The notes beneath the pieces were generated by a model. It made no database searches, was not told where the DNA came from, and saw nothing but the letters and a program-made list of their open reading frames with translations. Of a stretch of DNA of 64,000 nucleotides, positions 37,285-45,342 are shown one piece after another. How positions within the stretch are numbered: the first letter of the stretch is position 1; each line of letters starts with the position of its first letter. The DNA comes from Myxococcus dinghuensis. Its GTDB lineage: Bacteria > Myxococcota > Myxococcia > Myxococcales > Myxococcaceae. The stretch lies in the NCBI RefSeq assembly GCF_024198235.1, contig NZ_JAKCFB010000001.1, positions 186,001 to 250,000 on the forward strand. The letters run 5' to 3'. The position numbers were made by a program, and so were the translations under genes.

Positions 37285-38433
37285 ATGACACTTGGACAAG
37301 GCGTACTTCCGCTCGCGGCGATGTTGGTCCTGGCGGGTTGTGAGGGCAGTCAGCTCGAGATGGAGTCTTCCGAGGGTTCGCACCTGGGCCAGCAGGAGGC
37401 CGCGGTGGGGGACCTGGATTTGAGCGTGGTGGACCTGGTGGCGTCCTGCGAGGCCACGGCGCTGACGGTGTCTGCGGCGGTCCGGAACGAGGCGCCCACG
37501 GGCGTGGCCGGCTCCACGGCCGCCGTCTATGCCTTCACCCCCGGGACGGGCAACACGCGGCTGGGCGCCATCAGCGTCCCGTTCCTGGTGGGCGGTGAGC
37601 GCTTCCCGTTCCAGCTCTCTTTCACCGTCCCCGAGGGGACCACGCGGGTCTTCGTCGTCGCGGACGACGACGGGCTCTACGCGGAGGACGACGAGGCCAA
37701 CAACACCGCCTCGCTCGACTTCTCCATGCCGTGCGCCACCAACCAGCTCCCGGTGGCGCTGTGCCAGGACGTCACCGTCGCCGCCGACGCCTCCTGTCGC
37801 GGCGCCGCGTCCATCGACCGTGGCTCGTTCGATCCGGACGGCTTCCCCGGTCCGCTCCAGCGTTCGCAGCTACCGGCGGGGCCCTTCTCCCTGGGGACGA
37901 CGCCCGTGCAGCTCGCCGTCTCGGACGGGGCGGCCACGAGCACGTGCTCCGCGTCGGTCCGGGTGGTGGACGTGACGGCGCCCGTGCCGGGGGCCAGCAA
38001 GAACCTCGTCCTCACGCCGTCGGTGGGCTCCGACTACGTGCTGGTCTCCCTGTCCGACTGCGCGATGCCGGCCACCGACAACTGCGGTGGGCAACTGGAC
38101 CCGTCGCAGGCGGGGGCGATCGTGCGCGTGACCTCGGACGAGCCGAACGACGCGCTGTCCCTGCTGCGGCTGCTGGCCTGTGACGACATCAAGCTGTCGC
38201 CGGATGGTCGCTCGGCGCTGGTGCGCGCGGAGGCGGCGCTCCTGGGCAACGGCCGCTTCTACACCTTCACCTATGACGTGAAGGACGCCGCGGGGAACGC
38301 CGCCACGGGCACCTGCCAGGTCAAGGTGCCCGGCTTGCTGGGCGTCTCCGTGGACTCGGGGCCCGCGTACTGCCAGGGCACGGGCTGCCCCGAGGGCACC
38401 ACGGGCCGCGGGCTGCTCTGCTCGCTGCTGTAG
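37285..38433 (+). CDS. Secreted lipoprotein with CARDB/HYR-like beta domains
   Basis: A 382-residue lipoprotein: signal peptide with LAGC lipobox (about residues 16-19), then a first beta-sandwich (about 45-150) of CARDB type (DLSVVDLVASCEATALTVSA to FVVADDDGLYAEDDEANNTA), then a region with HYR-type features (VALCQDVTVAADASCRGAA, FSLGTTPVQLAVSDG, VRVVDVTAPVPG). Many cysteines suggest disulfides in the extracellular part. No catalytic motif was seen; a surface adhesion or structural role is likely. A GGAG site lies just before the ATG. Confidence 0.78.
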   Translation: MTLGQGVLPLAAMLVLAGCEGSQLEMESSEGSHLGQQEAAVGDLDLSVVDLVASCEATALTVSAAVRNEAPTGVAGSTAAVYAFTPGTGNTRLGAISVPFLVGGERFPFQLSFTVPEGTTRVFVVADDDGLYAEDDEANNTASLDFSMPCATNQLPVALCQDVTVAADASCRGAASIDRGSFDPDGFPGPLQRSQLPAGPFSLGTTPVQLAVSDGAATSTCSASVRVVDVTAPVPGASKNLVLTPSVGSDYVLVSLSDCAMPATDNCGGQLDPSQAGAIVRVTSDEPNDALSLLRLLACDDIKLSPDGRSALVRAEAALLGNGRFYTFTYDVKDAAGNAATGTCQVKVPGLLGVSVDSGPAYCQGTGCPEGTTGRGLLCSLL

Positions 38434-38589
38434 CCGCGTCGACACTTCGCCGGAGGTCGCCCGCCACGCGAGGCGGGCGGCCCCGGTGTCCCGGTCGTCC
38501 TCCAAGGAGCGCCGGCTAGGATGACCGCGCCCACGCCGCCCACCTCGCGTGACTCCTCCTGACGCGGCCCCTCCTCCTCGAGAGGTCCC

Positions 38590-39882
38590 ATGTCCGCACC
38601 TCGTCCGCTCGCGTCGCTCCTCGCCGCCCTCGCCCTGTCGGCGGCGGCCTGCACGCATGGCGCCCATCTTCCGGACTCGATGCCCGCGTTCTACCGCGCG
38701 CCCATGCCCATCCCCGGGACGGAGCCGGGCCATGTCATCCGGCACGAGCCGCTCACGGGCTTCGCGGCGCTGGAGGACGCGGCGAGCAACGAGCGCGTCC
38801 TCTACCGCTCCAACGCGGTGGCGGGCGACAGGCCCATCGCGGTGTCCGGCATCATCGCCCTGCCGAAGGGGCGGCCTCCCTCGGGGGGCTGGCCCATCGT
38901 CAGTTGGGCGCACGGCACGGTGGGCGTCGCCGACGCGTGTTCGCCCTCCCGGGACGTGCTGGGCGCGGCGGCGCATGTCTTCAACCAGGCCCCCCACCGG
39001 CTGCTGAACCTGCTGCTGCGCAACGGCTACGCGGTGGCCATGACGGACTACGAGGGGTTGGGCACGGAGGGGCGTCACCCCTTCCTGCTCGGTGACTCGG
39101 AGGCGCGCGGGGTGCTCGACATCGTCCGGGCCGCGAGGAACCTCTACCCGGACGTGCTCTCCCCGAGGTTCGCCATCGTCGGCCACTCACAGGGCGGTCA
39201 GGCCGCGCTGTTCGCCGGGGCGCGGGCGGCGGAGCGGCTCGCCGGGTCGGGCCTGGAGGCCGTGGGCGTCATCGCCTATGCGCCGGCCTCGGACATCCTC
39301 GGGTTGTTCCGGCTGGCCATGGCCCAGTCGCAGCCCTTCGAGGGGGCGGCCTTCATCCCGCTGTACTTCACGGGCGCGGCGGAGGGAGACCCGGAGCACG
39401 TCCGGCTGGACGCGCTGCTGAAGGACGCGCGCGCCCGGGAGCTGTACTCCCAGGTGGACACGCGCTGCCGTGTCGAGCTGAGCCAGCCGGACTCCTGGGG
39501 TGGCATCGACGTGAAGGAGACGGTGCTCGCGGAGGGCGCGGACACGCACGCGCTGGAGGCGCAGCTCGCGACCATGCACCCGGGGACGCTGACCATCCCC
39601 ATCCCCATCCGCCTGGTGCAGGGGCGCCTGGACACGCGGGTGGAGCCGCTGCAGACCCTGAGGGTCCATGCGCAGCTCACCCAACGGGGCGCGACCATCG
39701 ACTACATCGGGTGTCCGTTCGCGGACCACTTCGGCGTGATGGGGGACGACCTGCCGGGGACGCTGGGCTGGCTGCGGCAGCGCTTCACCGGCCAGCCTCC
39801 GGACGGGAAATGGGAGGGCTCCTGCCAGACCCTCACCGCCGAGGAGCTGAAGTCCTCGGCGGCGGTGTCACCCACGCCTTAG
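38590..39882 (+). CDS. Secretory-lipase-family alpha/beta hydrolase lipoprotein
   Basis: A 430-residue protein with a lipoprotein signal (LALSAAACTHG). The catalytic domain contains WAHGTVGVADACSPS (oxyanion region), MTDYEGLGTEGRHPFLLGD, and the nucleophile GHSQGGQAALFAG; the acid is probably in VQGRLDTRVEP and the His in CPFADHFGVM. This is the arrangement of secretory (LIP-type) lipases. Substrates may be esters or lipids outside the cell. GAGAGG lies four bases before the ATG. It converges on the next gene with 11 bp between stops. Confidence 0.83.
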   Translation: MSAPRPLASLLAALALSAAACTHGAHLPDSMPAFYRAPMPIPGTEPGHVIRHEPLTGFAALEDAASNERVLYRSNAVAGDRPIAVSGIIALPKGRPPSGGWPIVSWAHGTVGVADACSPSRDVLGAAAHVFNQAPHRLLNLLLRNGYAVAMTDYEGLGTEGRHPFLLGDSEARGVLDIVRAARNLYPDVLSPRFAIVGHSQGGQAALFAGARAAERLAGSGLEAVGVIAYAPASDILGLFRLAMAQSQPFEGAAFIPLYFTGAAEGDPEHVRLDALLKDARARELYSQVDTRCRVELSQPDSWGGIDVKETVLAEGADTHALEAQLATMHPGTLTIPIPIRLVQGRLDTRVEPLQTLRVHAQLTQRGATIDYIGCPFADHFGVMGDDLPGTLGWLRQRFTGQPPDGKWEGSCQTLTAEELKSSAAVSPTP

Positions 39883-39893
39883 GGCGGGGGCCC

Positions 39894-41465
39894 TCATGGC
39901 GTCACGGCGCCCAGCTCCTTCAGGACCTTGACCGCGTTCGTGTTCTTCGGGTCGAGCTCGAGCGACTTCTTGTAGCTGGCGGCGGCCTCGCTCTTCCGGC
40001 CCGCCTTGAGGTAGCCCTCGCCGAGGCTGTCATGGGCGTTGGCGTCCTGGGGGAAGAGCGCGACGTTGGCCTCGAACGCCTTCAGGGCGTCGGCGGTCTT
40101 CCCGCCGTTGAGCCGCGCGTAGCCGATTTCGTTCAGGAGGGACGGCGACAGCGTGTCACCTTCCTGCAGGGTGGGCTTCGACTGGAGCCAGGCGATGCCC
40201 GCGTCGATGCCCTTGCTGCGCACCAGCAGGTCGAACGTCTCGTCGAGGCGCCCGCCCTTGGGGGCGAAGTCCTTCCAGCCGTATTCGGTCGCCACGGCGT
40301 CGAGGATGCGGTCGAACAGGCGCGAGCCGTTGTCCGAGTTCGTCATCACCGCGACGCCGCTGCCCGTGGCCGGGTCGGCCAGGAGGATGCAGCGGAAGCC
40401 CTCGTTGCCGCCGCCGTGGGCGAAGCGTCCGCCACCCGGGAGCGCGAAGCCGAGCCCGAACTGGCCGGTGGGCTGGGGGCTGAGCATCTGCTTCACCATG
40501 GCCTGGGACAGCACGCGCCGGGACTTGCCCTGGTACGCCTTGGAGACCTCCATGGCGATGCGGGCCAGGTCGGACGGCGTGGTCCACAGGCCCGCCGCGG
40601 CCCGCTCCGGGTAGACGTGGAAGTCGCCCGTCACGCTGGCGCCCCCGTCGAGCGTGCCGGTGGCGGCCTGGGCGGCCAGCGCCGCCGGGAGGGGCTGCTC
40701 GAAGGTGCTGTGCTTCAGGCCCAGCGGCGCGATGATCGTCTCCTGCATGATGCGCGCGAAGGGCCGGTGCAACTGGTCCTCCAGCAACTGCTGGACCACG
40801 GTGTAGCCACCGCCGCTGTAGCGCATCTGGCTCCCGGGCAGGATGTCCACGCGCACGGGGCTGGAGTTGGCGGGCGGCGCGCCGTCCAGGACCTGCAGCA
40901 GCGTGGGCACCGGCTGGCCCGCGGCGTAGCCCCGGAAGCCATGCACCGTCAGGCCGGCGGAGTGGCTGAGGATGCGCCGCAGGGTGACCTTCTGCTCGCG
41001 GGTGAGGTCGTTCTCCGGCACCTTCCACGACACCAGCCGCGCGTTGACGTCCTCGTCGAGCGACCACTTGTTGGCCTCGGCGTGGTGCAGCGTGGCCAGG
41101 GCGGAGATGGGCTTGCTGATGGAGGCGGCCTGGAAGCGCGTGTCCGGCGTGACGGCGTCCTCCGTGCCGGCCCGCTTCACGCCGTAGCCCTTGGCCCAGA
41201 CGAGCGAGCCCCGGTCGAACACGGCGATGCTCAACCCGGGGACGTCGTAGAGCGCCATCCAGCGCTGGAGCGACAGGGTCGTGGGGGCTTCTCCCGGCAG
41301 GGAGATGGGCTTGAGGCCCGCCTCCACGCGCGCCACCCGGGCGGCCTCGGAGGGCCGGGCCAACCACGCGGTGGCGGGCTTCGCGGGGGCCGCCACGGCG
41401 GGCAGGGACACGCAGAGTGTGCCCAGCACGACGGCGACGGTGGAGTGGGGCATCGAGGAGGGCAT
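39894..41465 (-). CDS. Secreted beta-lactamase-family serine hydrolase with C-terminal TPRs
   Basis: A 523-residue protein with signal peptide (AVVLGTLCVSLPAVAA). The catalytic domain has the SxxK motif in AASISKPISALATLHH, a YSGGG segment (Tyr-x-x motif), and HGGGNEGFRC near the third motif, as in class C/DD-peptidase-like esterases of the beta-lactamase family. The last 70 residues form about two TPR units (GGKTADALKAFEANVALFPQ, AGRKSEAAASYKKSLELDP). Hydrolase plus TPR is a recurrent myxobacterial arrangement. Start at 41465 fits a GGAG eight bases upstream. Substrate unknown. Confidence 0.85.
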   Translation of the reverse strand: MPSSMPHSTVAVVLGTLCVSLPAVAAPAKPATAWLARPSEAARVARVEAGLKPISLPGEAPTTLSLQRWMALYDVPGLSIAVFDRGSLVWAKGYGVKRAGTEDAVTPDTRFQAASISKPISALATLHHAEANKWSLDEDVNARLVSWKVPENDLTREQKVTLRRILSHSAGLTVHGFRGYAAGQPVPTLLQVLDGAPPANSSPVRVDILPGSQMRYSGGGYTVVQQLLEDQLHRPFARIMQETIIAPLGLKHSTFEQPLPAALAAQAATGTLDGGASVTGDFHVYPERAAAGLWTTPSDLARIAMEVSKAYQGKSRRVLSQAMVKQMLSPQPTGQFGLGFALPGGGRFAHGGGNEGFRCILLADPATGSGVAVMTNSDNGSRLFDRILDAVATEYGWKDFAPKGGRLDETFDLLVRSKGIDAGIAWLQSKPTLQEGDTLSPSLLNEIGYARLNGGKTADALKAFEANVALFPQDANAHDSLGEGYLKAGRKSEAAASYKKSLELDPKNTNAVKVLKELGAVTP

Positions 41466-41569
41466 GAAATCGCTCCGGGAGAGGGGGGACACCTGTGCCG
41501 CGTGACTACCACTACGCGGCATCCCCCCGGGCGATTTCCGCCCACGAGCGAATCTCCTCGCCCGCGGGG

Positions 41570-41926
41570 CTACTCGTAACAACTGTTGGCGATCTCCCGC
41601 AGCTCGACCATGCCCCACTCGCAGGCGGGACAGGACAGGGCGATCTCCATGGCCTGCTCCCGCGTCTTGACGTCGAGCAGGAAGAAGCCCCCGATGATCT
41701 CCTTGGATTCGGTGAAGGGGCCGTCACTCACGTTTCGCTTGCCACCGCGTATCTCGATGCGCGCGGCGTGGTCGTCCGACTTCAGGGCCTCGCTGGCGAT
41801 GAGGATGCCCTGGTCCTGGAGGCGCTTCTGGAAGCCCATCATCTGCTCGAAGGCGACCTTGCCCTGCTCGAGGCTCCGGCCCTGCCGCGCGCCGGGTGGC
41901 TCCATGATCATCAACATGAAAGACAT
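41570..41926 (-). CDS. YCII-related/DGPF-domain protein
   Basis: A 118-residue protein with MSFMLMIMEPPGARQG, a central VSDGPFTESKEIIGGFFLLD and EIALSCPACEWG. The DGPF tetrapeptide and the surrounding residues are diagnostic of the YCII-related DGPF family. These genes usually accompany ECF42 sigma factors, and one is found 1.7 kb away. AAGGAGGGAG lies just before the ATG. Biochemical function is unresolved. Confidence 0.88.
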   Translation of the reverse strand: MSFMLMIMEPPGARQGRSLEQGKVAFEQMMGFQKRLQDQGILIASEALKSDDHAARIEIRGGKRNVSDGPFTESKEIIGGFFLLDVKTREQAMEIALSCPACEWGMVELREIANSCYE

Positions 41927-42175
41927 CGCGCTCCCTCCTTTTTGGGGACGCCAGTGTAGAGCACACGCAAGCCGCGCCCGCGCGCGCTTCGCGTCGGATG
42001 CGCGCATGCGGACGATTGTCCGCCAGCCTCACGGTGTGATTCCCGCGCGAGCGGAGCCGCGTGCCGGCGCTGTCGCCTTCTCGACGGGTGTGGCGTCGCG
42101 TCGCACCGAGGGTGAGTCCGGACCACGTCGCGCGGCGGTTGACCGGCGCGGCACATCACGCGAGGTTGGCTCCCG

Positions 42176-43510
42176 ATGAGCGCCGGCCCCGACCTGTTCT
42201 CCGCTTCCGTCGACCTGAACCGCTTCGCGCCGCTGGCGGAGCGGATGCGACCGCGCACGCCGGACGAGTTCATCGGCCAGGCCCACCTGCTGGGTCCCGG
42301 CGCGCCGCTGCGGCGGTTGATGGAGCGCAAGCAGCTCGTCTCGTCGCTGTTCTGGGGACCGCCCGGGGTGGGCAAGACGACGCTGGCGCGGATGCTGGCG
42401 TCGAGCGTGGACGCGGAGATGGTGGTCCTGTCCGCCGTGTCCGACGGCATCCCCCGCATCCGGGAGGTGGTGGCGGACGCGGAGCGCGCGCGCAACCAGT
42501 ACTCGCGGCGCACGGTGCTCTTCGTCGACGAAATCCACCGCTGGGCGAAGAACGTCCAGGAGCAGGCCCTGCCCCACGTGGAGAGCGGCCTGTTCATCCT
42601 CCTGGGCGCCACGACGGAGAACGTCAGCTTCGAGGTGCGCCCCGCGCTCCTCAGCCGCTGCCGCGTGTTCCGGCTCGGGGACCTCACGCTCCAGGACATC
42701 CAGGGCGCGCTCTGCCGGGCGCTGGCGGACGTGAAGCGCGGGCTGGGTGCGCGCAAGCTCACCGTGGGGGACGCGGCGCTGGCCCTGCTGGCGCGGGGCG
42801 GGGCGGGCGACGTGCGCAAGGCGCTGGGGGCGCTGGAGATGGCGGCGGGCCTCACGCCGGACGGCGGGGAGATCTCCGTGGAGGTGGCGCGCGAGGCGGT
42901 GGGGGTGGGGCTGTCCCGGCACGACAAGGACGGCGACGAGCACTTCGACCTGCTCAGCGCGTTGCAGAAGTCCTGCCGCGGGTCCAACGCGCAGGGGGCC
43001 ATCTTCTGGGCGGCGAAGCTGCTCCAGACCGGCGACGTGGTGTCGCTGTGGCGCAGGCTCAAGGTCATCGCCGTGGAGGACGTGGGCATGGCCATGCCGG
43101 AGGCCATCACCATCGTCCGCGCGTGCGAGGAGGGTTTCCACTCCACGGGCATGCCGGAGGGGCGGCTGTTCGTCGCGCACGCCGTCATCACCCTGGCCAC
43201 CGCGCGCAAGAGCAACCGCGCCTACGCGGCGATGAACGCGGCGCTGGCGTCGCTGGAGGAGCACCCCAACCTGTCGCCTCCGCCACACCTGCGCAACGCC
43301 CCCACGGAGCTGCTCGAGGAGCTGGGCCACGGCAAGGGATATCAGCCCCCCTGGGACTTCAAGGACCACTACGCGCCGGGGCAGACGTACCTGCCCGCGC
43401 CCCTGGAGCGCGCCGTCTTCTACCGCCCGAGCAAGGAGGGCTACGAGGCGGAGGTCCACGAGCGCATGAGCCACTGGTGGCGCGAGGACAAGGCCTCGAA
43501 GGAGGAGTAG
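42176..43510 (+). CDS. rarA: Replication-associated recombination protein A (RarA/MgsA, AAA+ ATPase)
   Basis: A 444-residue AAA+ protein. N-terminal RPRTPDEFIGQAHLLG, Walker A GPPGVGKTTLARML, Walker B LFVDEIHRW, sensor ATTENVSFEV and DGDEHFDLLSALQKS, and C-terminal NRAYAAMNAALASLEEHPN with HLRNAPTELLEELGHGKGY are all typical of RarA/WRNIP1. It acts at stalled replication forks and gaps as a tetramer on SSB-coated DNA. Full length for the family. Followed by a short hairpin after its stop. Confidence 0.95.
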   Translation: MSAGPDLFSASVDLNRFAPLAERMRPRTPDEFIGQAHLLGPGAPLRRLMERKQLVSSLFWGPPGVGKTTLARMLASSVDAEMVVLSAVSDGIPRIREVVADAERARNQYSRRTVLFVDEIHRWAKNVQEQALPHVESGLFILLGATTENVSFEVRPALLSRCRVFRLGDLTLQDIQGALCRALADVKRGLGARKLTVGDAALALLARGGAGDVRKALGALEMAAGLTPDGGEISVEVAREAVGVGLSRHDKDGDEHFDLLSALQKSCRGSNAQGAIFWAAKLLQTGDVVSLWRRLKVIAVEDVGMAMPEAITIVRACEEGFHSTGMPEGRLFVAHAVITLATARKSNRAYAAMNAALASLEEHPNLSPPPHLRNAPTELLEELGHGKGYQPPWDFKDHYAPGQTYLPAPLERAVFYRPSKEGYEAEVHERMSHWWREDKASKEE

Positions 43511-43514
43511 CGCG

Positions 43515-43531
43515 CGACACCCGGGGTGTCG
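43515..43531 (+). terminator. Short hairpin after rarA
   Basis: CGACACC (43515-43521), a CGG loop and GGTGTCG (43525-43531) form a perfect 7-bp stem only four bases after the rarA stop. No T tract follows. Termination or 3'-end processing is likely, leaving the sigma-factor gene with its own promoter. Confidence 0.45.
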
Positions 43532-43614
43532 GGGGCTGGTCGAACGTCCGTGTGGGTCCGCATGCTTCGTCGCGGAGGCCTTGCATCGGGGAATGAGGGT
43601 GCTCTAGTCGCCGC

Positions 43615-44892
43615 GTGACGGCCGGGGACCCACGACATCGAGCGATTGAGGCAGTCTGGAGGATCGAAGCCGCGCGCCTCATCGCGGGCTTGACGCGCAT
43701 GGTGCGCGACGTGGGGCTCGCGGAGGAGCTCGCGCAGGACGCGCTCGTCGCCGCGATGGAGCGCTGGCCCCAGACGGGCATCCCCGACAACCCGGGCGCG
43801 TGGTTGATGGCCACGGCCAAGCGGCGCGCCATCGACGAGCTGCGCCGGGGCAAGCGCGTCGAGCGCAAGCACGAGGAGCTGGGGCACGAGCTGGAGGCGG
43901 AGCAGGAGCGGGCCACGCCGGACCTCGACGCGGCGCTGGACGAGGACGTGGGGGATGACCTGCTGCGCCTCATCTTCATCGCCTGCCACCCGGTGCTCTC
44001 CACGGAGGCGCGCGTCGCGCTCACCCTGCGGCTGTTGGGCGGCCTGACGACGGAGGAGATCGCCCGCGCGTTCCTGGTGCCGTCACCCACGGTGGCCCAG
44101 CGCATCGTCCGCGCCAAGCGCACGCTCGCCGAGGAGCGCGTGCCGTTCGAGATGCCCCGGGGCGAGGCGCTCGCCGCGCGGTTGTCCTCCGTGCTGGAGG
44201 TCATCTACCTCATCTTCAACGAGGGCTACTCCGCCACGGCGGGGGACGACTGGATGCGCCCGGAGCTGTGCGCGGACGCGCTGCGCCTGGGGCGCATCCT
44301 CGCGGGGCTGGCGCCCATGGAGCCGGAGGTCCACGGCCTGGTGGCCCTGATGGAGATCCAGGCCTCGCGGGCGCGGGCGCGCGTGGGGCCCTCGGGCGAG
44401 CCGGTGCTGCTGCTCGACCAGAACCGCGCGCTGTGGGACCAGTTGCTCATCCGCCGAGGCCTGGCGGCGCTGGAGCGCGCGGAGTCCCTCCACGGCGGAC
44501 AGCCCGGGCCGTACGTGCTCCAGGCCTCGCTGGCCGCGTGCCATGCCCGGGCCCGCCGCGCGGAGGACACGGACTGGGCGCGCATCGCCGAACTCTACGC
44601 GGAGCTGGCGCGGCGCATGCCGTCTCCCGTGGTGGAACTCAACCGCGCCGTCGCGCTCTCCATGGCCTCCGGGCCCGCAGCGGGGCTCGCCGTGGTGGAC
44701 ACGCTCGTCAAGGAGCCGTCGCTCGCCAGCTACCACCTGCTGCCGAGCGTGCGCGGCGACCTGTTGCGCAAGCTCGGCCGGCTCGACGAGGCCCGCGTGG
44801 AGTTCGAGCGCGCCGCGTCGCTCACCCGCAACGCCCGCGAGCGCGAGCTCCTGCTCGAACGTGCCGCGTCTTGTGCGCGCGGCAAGGCGTGA
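43615..44892 (+). CDS. ECF42-type RNA polymerase sigma factor with C-terminal TPR-like domain
   Basis: A 425-residue sigma factor starting with a GTG. Region 2 spans about residues 12-80 (RMVRDVGLAEELAQDALVAA to RRAIDELRRGKR), region 4 about 120-170 (TLRLLGGLTTEEIARAFLVP). The remaining 250 residues are the helical C-terminal extension (EVIYLIFNEGYSATAGDDWM, LAGLAPMEPEVHGLVALMEI) that defines the ECF42 group. Such sigma factors lack anti-sigma partners and are normally next to DGPF-domain genes. The DGPF gene here is across rarA. Confidence 0.92.
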   Translation: MTAGDPRHRAIEAVWRIEAARLIAGLTRMVRDVGLAEELAQDALVAAMERWPQTGIPDNPGAWLMATAKRRAIDELRRGKRVERKHEELGHELEAEQERATPDLDAALDEDVGDDLLRLIFIACHPVLSTEARVALTLRLLGGLTTEEIARAFLVPSPTVAQRIVRAKRTLAEERVPFEMPRGEALAARLSSVLEVIYLIFNEGYSATAGDDWMRPELCADALRLGRILAGLAPMEPEVHGLVALMEIQASRARARVGPSGEPVLLLDQNRALWDQLLIRRGLAALERAESLHGGQPGPYVLQASLAACHARARRAEDTDWARIAELYAELARRMPSPVVELNRAVALSMASGPAAGLAVVDTLVKEPSLASYHLLPSVRGDLLRKLGRLDEARVEFERAASLTRNARERELLLERAASCARGKA

Positions 44893-45147
44893 GCCGCCAC
44901 GCGGCGCTGCCTCCCAGAACCCCGGGCGCGCCGCCTGACGCGGAGCGTAGCCCCTGGTCTCGGATGCACACCCTCCTCGTAGACTCCTGATACACCTGTA
45001 TTTCTAGGCGTCCTTGATTCGACGGCAAGCCGGGAAGTACTGTTGCCAGGTCGATTGGCGTGGGACGCGTGACGGATTGTTCGCCTCGGGTGTTCGCGGC
45101 AGTCGATGTGTCTGTGTTTGTCAACTGAAGCTAACCAGGAGGAAGTC
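44893..45147 (+). promoter_or_regulatory. Leader region of the lanthipeptide cluster
   Basis: The 255 bp between the sigma-factor stop and the lanthipeptide precursor are AT-richer toward the end (about 44985-45145: GATACACCTGTATTTCTAGG and TGTGTCTGTGTTTGTCAACT). A ribosome-binding site AGGAGG lies 5 bases before the precursor ATG. The promoter must lie here; no operator or strong -35/-10 pair was identified by eye. Confidence 0.45.
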
Positions 45148-45336
45148 ATGAGCGAAATCGTTCAGGGTGCCGAGCTGGTGGAGCAGTGGCGCAACATGGC
45201 CGACGACAACAACCCCGCGGGCCCGCTGTTCGTCGGCGGCGAGTTCGCGGAGTCCGACATCATCTGTGAGACGACCACGGGTTCCGGCAAGTGCGGCACG
45301 GCTTGCTCGGGTTCGCGTACCCTGATGTGTTGCTGA
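45148..45336 (+). CDS. Class II lanthipeptide precursor (mersacidin/lichenicidin-type leader)
   Basis: A 62-residue peptide. The leader is acidic with NMADDNNPAGPLFVGG; the NPAG element and the double glycine (Gly30-Gly31) are typical of lichenicidin/mersacidin-type precursors handled by LanM. The presumed core (32-62) has cysteines 40, 49, 53, 61 and 62 and Ser/Thr at 36, 42, 43, 44, 46, 51, 54, 56 and 58, so several lanthionine rings can form, ending in Cys-Cys. It lacks the CTxTxEC lipid II-binding motif of mersacidin. Strong AGGAGG before the ATG. The lanM start is six bases after its stop. Confidence 0.88.
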   Translation: MSEIVQGAELVEQWRNMADDNNPAGPLFVGGEFAESDIICETTTGSGKCGTACSGSRTLMCC

Positions 45337-45342
45337 CACGTG

